Shown here: positions 26,029-34,366 of the stretch, in pieces
How the letters are laid out: each line of letters begins with the position of its first letter
Numbering within the stretch: the stretch's first letter is position 1
DNA from: Candidatus Ozemobacteraceae bacterium
Lineage (GTDB): Bacteria; Muiribacteriota; Ozemobacteria; Ozemobacterales; Ozemobacteraceae
Assembly: GCA_035373905.1 (NCBI GenBank)
Contig: DAOSOK010000020.1
Location: 30,559 to 94,558, forward strand
Direction of reading: 5' to 3'
DNA: 64,000 nucleotides
Translations under genes and position numbers: made by a program
Notes under the pieces: model-generated
What the model saw: only the letters and a program-made list of their open reading frames with translations
Databases searched by the model: none
Told to the model about the DNA's origin: nothing

Positions 26029-26880
26029 ATGGATCTCAGGCTTTTGCGATTTTTTCACTCCGTCGCGCGCATGAAGAGTTTCACAAAGGCTGCGGACGCC
26101 CTGGCCATTTCCCAGCCGGCCCTGAGCCAGGGGGTGAAGAATCTCGAATCCGAGCTCCACTGCAGGCTGTTTGTCCGGGGAAAGACGCTCCAACTCACCG
26201 CTGAAGGGGAGAAGCTCTACGCCCACTGCGAAGAAGTGTTCCAGGTTCTCGAGAAGATCGTCGACGATATCGCCAACGCAGGAAATCCGCGCAAAGGCGC
26301 CATCAAGGTCGGGGTTCTCGAAAGCGTCCTGATGTACTGGCTACCGAAGATTCTCGGGGAGTATTTTCAGAAGCATCCGGGCGTGACGATCGCTTTCGAA
26401 AAGGCCGAAACGACGACCATCGAAAGCGGCGTCATCGACGAGAAGTTCCACCTTGGAATCATCTCGAGACCGGCTTTTTCCCGCAAACTCGACGAAGTCG
26501 AACTCGGCTCGTTCCCGCACAAACTCGTCGTCTCCAACGCGTTCACGGATGACATCGAAACGCTCGCATCCCGGCTTCCCCTGTATCTGCTCGGCACCTG
26601 GCAGGAACAGGCGCTGACATCGGGAACCACGCTTTTCGCGAGAATTCCCGACGTTCAGCGGCTCAATCCCATCAACTGCGCCGGCCTCGTGCGCCAGATC
26701 GTCGCCAACGGGCTGGGCATGGCCGTACTGCCGTCCTATATCGTCGGACCGGACCTGCGAGTGATCGAAGAGTTCCCCCAGATGCGGATGCGCCTGCACC
26801 TCATCCGGAGGAAAAGCCGACGGCCGGCTCCAATTGCCGACCAGTTCGCCGCTTTCATAGAACAAAGCGCACGCTCATAA
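26029..26880 (+). CDS. LysR-family transcriptional regulator
   Basis: 283 residues; ATG at 26029 preceded by AGGAGAGG. N-terminal helix-turn-helix: MDLRLLRFFHSVARMKSFTK, AADALAISQPALSQ, and the linker helix LESELHCRLFVRG. Residues about 90-283 are the periplasmic-binding-type effector domain (AIKVGVLESVLMYWLPKIL, and NGLGMAVLPSYIV near the end). LysR regulators bind as tetramers and usually control a divergent gene; here the divergent neighbour is the LRAT-like gene, a candidate target. The inducer is unknown. Confidence 0.92.
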   Translation: MDLRLLRFFHSVARMKSFTKAADALAISQPALSQGVKNLESELHCRLFVRGKTLQLTAEGEKLYAHCEEVFQVLEKIVDDIANAGNPRKGAIKVGVLESVLMYWLPKILGEYFQKHPGVTIAFEKAETTTIESGVIDEKFHLGIISRPAFSRKLDEVELGSFPHKLVVSNAFTDDIETLASRLPLYLLGTWQEQALTSGTTLFARIPDVQRLNPINCAGLVRQIVANGLGMAVLPSYIVGPDLRVIEEFPQMRMRLHLIRRKSRRPAPIADQFAAFIEQSARS

Positions 26881-26912
26881 TCCGGTATCACGTCCCCCGA
26901 ATTCGGAGAGCG

Positions 26913-26944
26913 ACGGCGGCATTCCGGGGTTGGAATGCCGCCGT
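26913..26944. terminator. Bidirectional terminator between convergent genes
   Basis: ACGGCGGCATTCC (26913-26925), loop GGGGTT, GGAATGCCGCCGT (26932-26944). Perfect 13-bp stem between the LysR stop and the stop of the second M30-like protease. Confidence 0.75.
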
Positions 26945-26957
26945 TCGGTTCAGTGGA

Positions 26958-28796
26958 TCAGAAGTTTTTGAGGGTTTCGATGCGGCTGGTGAGGGCTTCG
27001 GAGGAGTTCTGGGAAGCGGCGAAGCGGAGCTGGTCGGCGAGGCGGGCGGCCAGGGGGCGGAGGGCGGCGCGGCTCTGGGAATCGGCTGCCCGGCTGATGA
27101 ACTCGTCGACGATCGTCGTGTCGCCGGCTTCGAGCTGTGCGGCGGCGGCGGAGGTTAGGTCGGCGGTGAGACCTTCGAGGGTGATGCAGGCCTGTTCAGC
27201 GGCCTTCGGGTCGTTGAGAGACTCGGCGGCGGTCGTGTAGGCGGCGATCAGCTCGGTGGCGCGAACGGTGCGGCGGCCGCGAGCGACGGCGGGGGCGGCG
27301 GCGCCCTGGTCGGTGACCTTCAGGATGTAAGGGAGGCCAGGAACTTTGGCGTAGGCTGCATCGGCGAGGCCTTCGGGGGCCTGGGCCAGAACGATCACGT
27401 TCAGCGTGTCGAAGGCTTCATCGGCGGGCACGGCGAGCGAGCCGGCGAGGATCTTCCCTTCGTTGTAGGGGGCGAGCTTCATGAACTCGATCTTCGGAGC
27501 GGCGGCGTCGCGGCTGTTCGAGAGGACGGCGGCGACCACGAAGCTGTTGGTCTTCTTGTCGCCGAAGTCGGCGGCCGGGCCGGCGAACTCGACGGTGAGG
27601 GCCTTGTTCAGCTTCGAGAGGTCGGCCTTGTAGGTGTCGGCGCTCCAGAGGAAGACCTTGTCCTTGATTTCGGCCGGCAGGGCCGAGATCGTGCCGGCGG
27701 CAGGCAGGCGGAGCTTGTTGAGCGACTCGTCATAGGCGTACTGGCCCTTGTCGAGCTTCGGGTCGTTGATGAAGTTGGCGACCATGAACTCGGTGAAACT
27801 CGAGCGAAAGTCGGTTCCGAACTGCTTCAGTGCCTTGTCGAAGCCGGCGATGCCCTGGGCTTCGTCGGCCACGAGGGTGTTGAAGAAAGCGCGGCGATCG
27901 GCGTCGCTCTTGAGGTAGCGGTTCATCAGGTAGTAGCCCCACAGGTAGACCTGGCCGTAATTGGCGACCGGGCTTTCCTGGGACCAGGCGGTCAGGCTGT
28001 TGTCGGGGCTCTGCATGTAGCTCTTGATCTGGCCGGCGTGGCCGAAGCCGCACAGGTAGGGGGCGATCTGGGAGCAGCACTCGTTGACCCACGAGCGCTC
28101 GCGCGGATCGTGGATGAAGTGGATCATGTGCTGGAATTCGTGGGCGACGATCGACATGTAACGGTCTTGAGTCGGGTCGGCGGGGTTGATGTCGAGGTAG
28201 AACATCTCGCGCTCGTTGCTCTTGACCGGAACGTCGGCCGGGATCTGGGACTGGAGGAACTCGTCGCCGGCGAAGAAGTAGCCGCCCACGTAGCCGGCGT
28301 TCCCGTTCGGATCGTAGCCGTCCTTGATGTCGAACATCAGCAGGGTGATGCGCTCGTCACCATCGACGCCGGGCTTCCATTCGGAGCCGAAGGCGGAGGT
28401 GTCGGTCGGGTAGATCGTGGTGTCGAACGAGGTCTGGACCTTCGCGACGGCGGCATCGGCAACCGTCTTGCCCTCTTCGACGAAGACGTAGCAGTGGACG
28501 CCGATCGCCTTGAGGACGGCGCGGGTCTGCTCGAATTTATTTTCAGCGATATTTTTTGTCCAGAACGTCTCGACGTCTCCGACCTTGTACTGTTTTGGGG
28601 TAGGCTCGGGAGCGCGGTGGCGGCGGGCATGTTCCTTGCGGGTCTCGAGCTTGACCTTCTTCACGAGCTTTTCGACCTGGGGCTGGAAGGAGTGGGTCGC
28701 GTCGAACCAGGCGTTCCTGTCGGCCGCACTGGCCGGAGTGGAACTCATGATGAACATGGCAACCGCCATTGCGAGGAGACCGGTTATCTTCTTCAT
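26958..28796 (-). CDS. Secreted M30 (hyicolysin)-like zinc metalloprotease, copy B
   Basis: 612 residues, paralogue of the protease at 13118. Signal peptide residues 1-24 (MSSTPASAA). Shared blocks: HCYVFVEEGKTV, FGSEWKPGVDGDERITLLMF, NEREMFYLDINPADPTQDRY, zinc site HEFQHMIHFIHDPRERSWVN followed by Glu (NECCSQ), and SPVANYGQVYLWGYYLMNRY. The C-terminal 200 residues are helical and Ala-rich without the Arg-rich patch of copy A. GGGAG precedes the start and a TAAAAT -10 box lies at 28835-28830. Probably an extracellular or periplasmic protease; the two copies may differ in substrate. Confidence 0.82.
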   Translation of the reverse strand: MKKITGLLAMAVAMFIMSSTPASAADRNAWFDATHSFQPQVEKLVKKVKLETRKEHARRHRAPEPTPKQYKVGDVETFWTKNIAENKFEQTRAVLKAIGVHCYVFVEEGKTVADAAVAKVQTSFDTTIYPTDTSAFGSEWKPGVDGDERITLLMFDIKDGYDPNGNAGYVGGYFFAGDEFLQSQIPADVPVKSNEREMFYLDINPADPTQDRYMSIVAHEFQHMIHFIHDPRERSWVNECCSQIAPYLCGFGHAGQIKSYMQSPDNSLTAWSQESPVANYGQVYLWGYYLMNRYLKSDADRRAFFNTLVADEAQGIAGFDKALKQFGTDFRSSFTEFMVANFINDPKLDKGQYAYDESLNKLRLPAAGTISALPAEIKDKVFLWSADTYKADLSKLNKALTVEFAGPAADFGDKKTNSFVVAAVLSNSRDAAAPKIEFMKLAPYNEGKILAGSLAVPADEAFDTLNVIVLAQAPEGLADAAYAKVPGLPYILKVTDQGAAAPAVARGRRTVRATELIAAYTTAAESLNDPKAAEQACITLEGLTADLTSAAAAQLEAGDTTIVDEFISRAADSQSRAALRPLAARLADQLRFAASQNSSEALTSRIETLKNF

Positions 28797-29346
28797 ACTC
28801 GTTCGCTCCCGTTCTGGTTGAGTTGGGGAATTTTACGCAACTCTCATACCATACCGTGGTATTCGAGGAAGTCATCTTTCGGAGCGGGTTTGCATTCACA
28901 GCCACCGGCGCCATCGCCGAAAATCAGTCACCTTTCAAGCTGATTTTCCGGCAGAGAACGAAATTCGCCGTGAGATGAAGGGGTTCAAACCTGAATGTGA
29001 GCTCGTCGCCCGGCCCGCAGACATCGCACGAACGATTTCCACCGTCTCGCTATCCCCTGGGTTCTTCGCGGTAGATGCCGGCAAGACCTCATGACAGCAA
29101 CACCGCTTCCAGACAGGACATCTGAAATGGCCGGGATAAATCATTCGGGCGTCCGGGAACCTATTCTCAGATATTCGGGTCTATCATCTATGAACTTCAC
29201 CCAACCCGTTTTCTCTTCTGGGATGGCCATGGGTGATCACGATTCGCCCGGAATGAATTTGAAACTGATGAACTGGTCCTGCATGCTTTGTCAGAGCCGG
29301 AAATTTATGATATTACGGATGGAGATCAAGAACGGATTCAAAACCT
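28797..29346. other. Non-coding gap of 550 bases
   Basis: Between the divergent M30-like protease and dnaJ-like genes. I see a TAAAAT box for the protease but no repeat, hairpin or convincing small gene. Confidence 0.4.
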
Positions 29347-30198
29347 ATGAGCAAAAAGAATTTTTACGATGTACTGGGCGTGAAGCAGGATGCGACCCAG
29401 GACGAGATTAAGCGGGCTTTCAAAACCCTCGCCAAGAAGCATCATCCCGACGCCAACAAGGGCAACAAGCGGGACGAGGAAAAGTTCAAGGAAATATCCG
29501 AAGCCTACGACACGCTCGGAAACCCCGAATCGCGCAAGCGCTACGACATGGAGCAGTCGGGCGGCGTCGATTTCGGCGGCGGGTTCGGCGGCGGGTATCC
29601 GGGCGGCCACGAGGGGTTCGAGAGCGCCGAGGACCTCCTGCGGCGCGTCATGGGAGGGCGCGGCGGGTTCCGGGGCGGGTTCGGCTCGTTCGGGGGTTTC
29701 GCCGACATGTTCGGCGGAAACGAGTATGACAACGATGCGGCGAATCTGAAAGTTCCGCTCGGGATCGCCTGTACCGGCGGGAAGATCCAGGTCTCGGGGC
29801 TTCCGGGCGGCTCGCAGACGGTGAATATACCTGCCGGTATAGAGGACGGCGCCGTCCTGAAGATTCACACGCAAAGCGGCCCGTTTCGGCTTCGCATCAA
29901 CATCGAGAACGAGCCGCCGTTCCGGCTGAAAGGCAATGTCGTCCAGACCGAGATCACGATCAACCTGGCCCAGGCGATCCTGGGAAGCCGCATCAAGCTG
30001 CGGTCGCCGCGCGGCGAGGACGTGATCCTGACGATCCCGGCCGGCACCCAGAACGGCGACACCCTTCGGCTGCGCGGCCAGGGCCTCGGCACCGGCGATC
30101 TGCACGTCAAAATCGAAGTGCAGATTCCGAAAAAGCTCGACGACGAACAGCTCGAGCTGTTCAAAAAGTTCGCCGAATCGGCCGGCATGCGGTTTTGA
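29347..30198 (+). CDS. CbpA/DnaJ-like (type II) co-chaperone
   Basis: 283 residues. J domain residues 1-68 with NFYDVLGVKQDATQDEIKRA and the HPD tripeptide (KKHHPDANKG), which activates DnaK ATPase. Residues about 75-125 are a Gly/Phe-rich linker. Two C-terminal substrate-binding beta domains follow (IACTGGKIQVSGLPGG, VTIPAGIEDGAVL-type motifs, and ILTIPAGTQNGDTLRLRGQG). The CxxCxGxG zinc finger of DnaJ is absent, making it CbpA-like. No dnaK or grpE is near. No strong ribosome site is visible. Confidence 0.9.
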   Translation: MSKKNFYDVLGVKQDATQDEIKRAFKTLAKKHHPDANKGNKRDEEKFKEISEAYDTLGNPESRKRYDMEQSGGVDFGGGFGGGYPGGHEGFESAEDLLRRVMGGRGGFRGGFGSFGGFADMFGGNEYDNDAANLKVPLGIACTGGKIQVSGLPGGSQTVNIPAGIEDGAVLKIHTQSGPFRLRINIENEPPFRLKGNVVQTEITINLAQAILGSRIKLRSPRGEDVILTIPAGTQNGDTLRLRGQGLGTGDLHVKIEVQIPKKLDDEQLELFKKFAESAGMRF

Positions 30199-30258
30199 CG
30201 TGTCGGGGGTGCGGAATTTTCAACGCACCACAGAGACAAGATTTTTCGAGATGCGAGT

Positions 30259-30285
30259 CAGGGGCGGGTTTGAAACCCGCCCCTG
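30259..30285. repeat. Palindromic GGGCGGGTTTGAAACCCGCCC repeat, copy 2
   Basis: 27-base near-perfect palindrome, 60 bases after the dnaJ-like stop, where it may serve as a transcription end hairpin. Confidence 0.8.
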
Positions 30286-30387
30286 CGCATGTGCGCGGAG
30301 ATACCCGGGGAAAGGTGATTCTGGGGCGGAATTCGGGTATTATGGGTGGCAATCGTGTGATGCGAGCAATTTTCAAGGGGAGACATT

Positions 30388-31620
30388 ATGAGCGAGACAC
30401 CGAAGACCGATTTGCTGCCCGAGGGTGAGGGCATCATCTGCCCGAGCTGCGGCAGATTCGTTGGGGCGTACGAGCGGTGCCCGCACTGCCAGACCGTCGT
30501 TCATAAACGGCTGCCGATCATCTACATCAAACGGTTCGCCGTGTTCGGGTCGGTCATCGGCCTGATCCTCATGTGGTTCGCCGCCCTCCAGCGCGAGGTG
30601 CCCCTGCAGAAGATCGGCGAGATCAAGCCGCAGCACAACATGGCACTCGTGCGCTGCGTGGGCAAGGTAACCGGCATCCGGGTCATGGAGGACAAGAACA
30701 ATTTCCAGATCAAGCTCGACGACGACACCGGCATGCTCACCCTGTCGGGGTTCGACAAGCTTCGGAAGTTCCGCGAGTATTTCAAGGACCGTTTCCCGGC
30801 CGAAGGCGACCTGATCGAGGTCACCGGCAACCTGAGCATCTCCGAGAAGTTCGGCGAGTCGATGTTCGTTTCCGATCCGCGCCGCATCAAGATTCTGAAG
30901 AAGTTCGAAGCCGAGCCGGCGACGATCGAGAACATCGACCTCGACTCGCGCGGCGCGGTGTTCCGGGTGCGGGTAACGGTCGCGGCGACCCGTAAATACC
31001 GTGTCGGCACGAACATCACGGTCAAGGACGACACCGGCTCGATGGATCTGAACGTGTTCGACAGCGAAATGGACAAGATCGCCGACCCGAAGCTCGCGAA
31101 AGCGCTCGTCGAGGTCGGCAACGAGTTCGAGCTCGTCGTTCTCGTCGATGCCTACAAGGGCAAGCCCCAGCTGCGACTCCACCACCCGGAGCGCGCCGAG
31201 TCGATCAAGAAGATCGCCGGGGCAGCCGCCGCCCAGAAAACGAAAGAGCCCCCGGTGCTGAAGGCGATCGAGGTGCGGGAAGAGCGCGTGCGCGAGATCG
31301 TCACCGTCGTCGGCCGCGTCGAGCGGTCGAAGGAGTTCGCCTTCGGCACGAGCGTCGACATCGCCGACGAGACGGGCACGGTCAACGTCTGGCTGCGCGA
31401 GAACGTCCGCAAGACCGTGACGCCCGACCTGTTCAAGACGGGCGCCACCCTTCGCGTCACGGGCGAAGTCGGCAAGTTCAAGGATCGCCTGCAGATCCTT
31501 CCCGCTTCGGATGCCGATCTGAAGGCCGAGGCCGCGCAGGCGGCACCCTCCCCCGCTCCGGCAGCGACTCCGGCCGCCGCTTCCGACGCCGCGCCGGCTG
31601 CCGTTCCCCAGGGCGAGTAG
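30388..31620 (+). CDS. Zinc-ribbon membrane protein with three OB-fold repeats
   Basis: 410 residues; GGGGAG precedes the ATG. N-terminal zinc ribbon CPSCGRFVGAYERCPHC (residues about 18-34), one transmembrane helix at about 50-68 (FAVFGSVIGLILMWFAAL), then three OB-fold modules at about 80-175, 180-275 and 290-380, each with the GxVxxIR...DDTG core of the tRNA_anti-type nucleic-acid-binding fold (for example GKVTGIRVMEDKNNFQIKLD, VTVKDDTGSMDLNVF and VDIADETGTVNVWL). An Ala/Pro-rich tail ends the protein. The domains would face outside the cytoplasm if the N-terminus is inside. First gene of an operon with a TctA-like permease and a YdjM-like protein. Confidence 0.78.
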   Translation: MSETPKTDLLPEGEGIICPSCGRFVGAYERCPHCQTVVHKRLPIIYIKRFAVFGSVIGLILMWFAALQREVPLQKIGEIKPQHNMALVRCVGKVTGIRVMEDKNNFQIKLDDDTGMLTLSGFDKLRKFREYFKDRFPAEGDLIEVTGNLSISEKFGESMFVSDPRRIKILKKFEAEPATIENIDLDSRGAVFRVRVTVAATRKYRVGTNITVKDDTGSMDLNVFDSEMDKIADPKLAKALVEVGNEFELVVLVDAYKGKPQLRLHHPERAESIKKIAGAAAAQKTKEPPVLKAIEVREERVREIVTVVGRVERSKEFAFGTSVDIADETGTVNVWLRENVRKTVTPDLFKTGATLRVTGEVGKFKDRLQILPASDADLKAEAAQAAPSPAPAATPAAASDAAPAAVPQGE

Positions 31621-31633
31621 GAGGATGGCGGCG

Positions 31634-32974
31634 ATGGAATTTTTCACGATCCTCGGGTATACCCTGCTGGGGACGCTGGTCGGAGCGGTGTTTTCACTCT
31701 TCCCGTCCCTTCACATCTACAACGTGGCCGGCATCGTGCTCGTCCTGTGGACCTACCTGGGCGACTCGATGCAGCACGCGGCGGTGGGGCCGTTCTTCAT
31801 CTCGATGATCACCGCCTTCGCCTTCATCAACACGATCCCGATGACGTTCTTCGGGGCACCCGACGAGTCGGCGCAGGTCACGATCCTGCCGAACACGATC
31901 TACTTCATGAACGGCAAAGGCTACGAGGCGGCCGTGATTCAGGGTCTGGGCGCGCTGATCGGCGTTTTCCTGATGATCGCTCTCACGCCGTTGTTCTATT
32001 ACGTGCTGCCCTACGTCGACGTGGTGCTGTCGGCACACATGCACTGGATCATCCTGCTGATCGTCGTCTACCTGGTGCTGAGCGAGTGGCCGAAGGGCTG
32101 CGGGTTCGGCACCACTCGGCTCGACCGGTTCAGCGAGGCGATGGGTAACGTGTTCGCCGGCTTGTTCACCTGGGTCGTGTCGGGCATTCTGGGCATCATC
32201 ATTCTGTCGAAGAGTATCATCACGCACGAAATGGGATTCCAGAACATCATGCCGGTGTTCGTGGGGCTGTTCGCGATTCCGTCGATCCTGCAGAACCTGG
32301 TCTCGACGCGGCAGGTTCCGAAGCAGCACATCTGCACGGACATCGACGTGACGGCCAACGACATTGGGAAATCGGCATTCGTGGGCACGGTTTCGGGCGC
32401 GATCTGCGGCTACGTGCCGGCCATCACGGCGGGCATCGGCTCGATCATCGCGTCGCACGCCACGGCCATGGGCTTTTCGGCACGCGGCGACGTCCTGTTC
32501 ATACTGGGCGGGGCGATCACGAAGTTCCTCTACTACGTCGGCGCCTTTCTGCTCATCTTCGTGGTCACACCTCTCACGCCCGCCGGCGTCGGAAAAGGGG
32601 GCCTCAACATCATCCTGCGACCGATTTTTACGGCCGAGCCAGGCGATTACCTGATGGGCATCTCGGTCATTCTCGTTGCGGGCGGCATCTCGTTCTTCCT
32701 GCTGCTGTGGCTGTCGCGGTGGGTGCTCTCGTGGGTCGCCGACGTCGATTATCACGATCTGTATTGGGCGGCGTTCGTCGCGATCACGGCCCTCGTCGCT
32801 GCCCTGACAGGGTTCCCGGGGCTGTTCACGATGTTGGTCGGGACGGCGATCGGCTGCGTTCCGGTCTTTTTCCACGCGCGCAGGAGCAACTGCATGGGCG
32901 TGCTCCTGATTCCCATCTGCCTGAATATGGCGGGGTACGGCGACCAAGTCGCCGCCCTGTTCGGGCTCCTGTAG
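31634..32974 (+). CDS. TctA-family (tripartite tricarboxylate transporter type) membrane protein
   Basis: 446 residues. The ATG at 31634 sits nine bases after AGGAGG; the ATG at 31625 would touch it, so the second is chosen. About ten to twelve hydrophobic segments. Repeated hallmarks include FFISMITAFAFINTIPMTFF plus GAPDESAQVTILPN and GAICGYVPAITAGIGSIIAS, the loop type seen in TctA/DUF112-family permeases, particularly the stand-alone archaeal type. No TctB or TctC gene is adjacent. The substrate is unknown. Stop lies ten bases before the next start. Confidence 0.72.
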   Translation: MEFFTILGYTLLGTLVGAVFSLFPSLHIYNVAGIVLVLWTYLGDSMQHAAVGPFFISMITAFAFINTIPMTFFGAPDESAQVTILPNTIYFMNGKGYEAAVIQGLGALIGVFLMIALTPLFYYVLPYVDVVLSAHMHWIILLIVVYLVLSEWPKGCGFGTTRLDRFSEAMGNVFAGLFTWVVSGILGIIILSKSIITHEMGFQNIMPVFVGLFAIPSILQNLVSTRQVPKQHICTDIDVTANDIGKSAFVGTVSGAICGYVPAITAGIGSIIASHATAMGFSARGDVLFILGGAITKFLYYVGAFLLIFVVTPLTPAGVGKGGLNIILRPIFTAEPGDYLMGISVILVAGGISFFLLLWLSRWVLSWVADVDYHDLYWAAFVAITALVAALTGFPGLFTMLVGTAIGCVPVFFHARRSNCMGVLLIPICLNMAGYGDQVAALFGLL

Positions 32975-32984
32975 GAGGGAAGGC

Positions 32985-34088
32985 ATGAAAGGTCTGACGC
33001 ATTTCATCAGCGGCGTGACGCTGGCTTCCTTTTTCGCTCCCGCCGTGGCCGCCGCCGCCCTCACCAAGAGCGGGAATCCCGACGCGAGCGCCTCGTTCAT
33101 TCTCGTGCTCGGCGGACTGTACGGCATTCTGCCCGACACGTTCGACTTCAAGCTCGGCCGGTTCTTCGCGAAAGAAGACGTGACGCTCGAGTTCGACCCG
33201 AACAACCCCGATCCACAGGACATGGCGAACCAGGTCGGCCAGGCCATCGACAAGGCGGCCGTCGAGGGGAAGTTCATTCAGATCCAGTATAACCCGATGC
33301 GCATGGGGGCCAACCTCTGGCGGCAGTATGTCGTCAGCTACGACGGAGAAAAGAATGAGGTTTCGGTCGTGATAAACGAGATCGTGAACACGTCCCAGCT
33401 TCCTTTCCCCGGCACCGAGCCGCCCCCGGACAAGCGCATCGGCATCTACAAGCTGAAGAACACGGTGTTTCTCGAGAAACGTCCGAAGCCCACCGGCGTC
33501 GATATCCTGTCTGGCCCGATGATGGGCTACGAGACGAAAGTGGTCGACGGAAAGAACGTCACCTCGGTCGAGTTTCTGCCCTGGCACCGCACCTGGAGCC
33601 ACAGCTACGTTCTTGGCCTGTTCCTCTCCGTGATCGCCTGGCTGATCGCCTGGTGGTTCGCGCTCGAGAACTGGTGGCTCTACGGGCTCGTCTCGTTTCT
33701 CGGGTATGCGGTACACATCACCGAAGACCTTACCGGCCACATGGGCGGTTCGCTGATCTGGCCGTTCAATCCGAAGCGGTTCGACGGTTACTGCTTGTTC
33801 AAGGCATCCGACCCGCGCACGAACTTCACCGTCGTTTACACCTGCATGAGCATCCTGATCTTCAACCTCGACCGGTTCACCTTCGCGCAACCGGTCATTC
33901 CCCTGCCCTGGTATTCGTATTTCTTCTTCGTCGCGGTCATTCCCCTGGCGATCTACCACGTCATCTACGCCTGGGCGGAGGCCCCGATCGTGAAGGAAGG
34001 GGTCGCGCAGGCCGAGTCGCTGCTGGCCCGGCACAACGCCGCCCGCAACGAAGAGGCGATCGCCGAACAGGACAGCATCACGGGATAA
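32985..34088 (+). CDS. YdjM-like membrane-bound metal-dependent hydrolase
   Basis: 367 residues, GGAGG eight bases upstream. N-terminal MKGLTHFISGVTLASFF and LGGLYGILPDTFDFKLGRFF match the YdjM/DUF457 inner-membrane hydrolase group, whose conserved His/Asp residues bind metal; HRTWSHSYVLGLFLS near residue 205 and YAVHITEDLTGHMGGS near 245 complete the set. About 110 residues (70-185) form an inserted soluble domain not usual in the short family members. Third gene of the operon starting at 30388. Activity and substrate are unknown. Confidence 0.8.
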   Translation: MKGLTHFISGVTLASFFAPAVAAAALTKSGNPDASASFILVLGGLYGILPDTFDFKLGRFFAKEDVTLEFDPNNPDPQDMANQVGQAIDKAAVEGKFIQIQYNPMRMGANLWRQYVVSYDGEKNEVSVVINEIVNTSQLPFPGTEPPPDKRIGIYKLKNTVFLEKRPKPTGVDILSGPMMGYETKVVDGKNVTSVEFLPWHRTWSHSYVLGLFLSVIAWLIAWWFALENWWLYGLVSFLGYAVHITEDLTGHMGGSLIWPFNPKRFDGYCLFKASDPRTNFTVVYTCMSILIFNLDRFTFAQPVIPLPWYSYFFFVAVIPLAIYHVIYAWAEAPIVKEGVAQAESLLARHNAARNEEAIAEQDSITG

Positions 34089-34108
34089 CGTTCTCCACTC
34101 GCACGAAT

Positions 34109-34132
34109 GGTATCGGGCAGTCACCCGATACC
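34109..34132 (+). terminator. Terminator after the OB-fold/TctA/YdjM operon
   Basis: GGTATCGGG (34109-34117), loop CAGTCA, CCCGATACC (34124-34132), followed by ATTATTATGT. 9-bp perfect stem 20 bases after the stop. Confidence 0.65.
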
Positions 34133-34167
34133 ATTATTATGTACATAACTATTATATGGCTCCTATC

Positions 34168-34336
34168 GGGCGGGTTTCAAACCTGCCCCCCCTACAGGAG
34201 ATTGCGATGGGATGCGACATCAATGAACGAGTTTGAACGAAACCACATCGTTCTGGCGGAGGCGGGCGGTTCGCGAACCGCCCCTACGTCGGATGGTTGC
34301 CCTTCAACACGTAGGGGCGGGTTTGAAACCCGCCCC
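34168..34336. repeat. Cluster of three palindromic GGGCGG...CCGCCC repeats
   Basis: Copies at 34168-34190 (GGGCGGGTTTCAAACCTGCCCCC), 34264-34283 (GGGCGGTTCGCGAACCGCCC) and 34311-34336 (GTAGGGGCGGGTTTGAAACCCGCCCC). The middle one is the TTCGCGAA variant also seen at 54225. They fill the gap between two convergent genes. Confidence 0.85.
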
Positions 34337-34366
34337 ACAGGAGATTTCAATGGGTCGTGGAATTGA

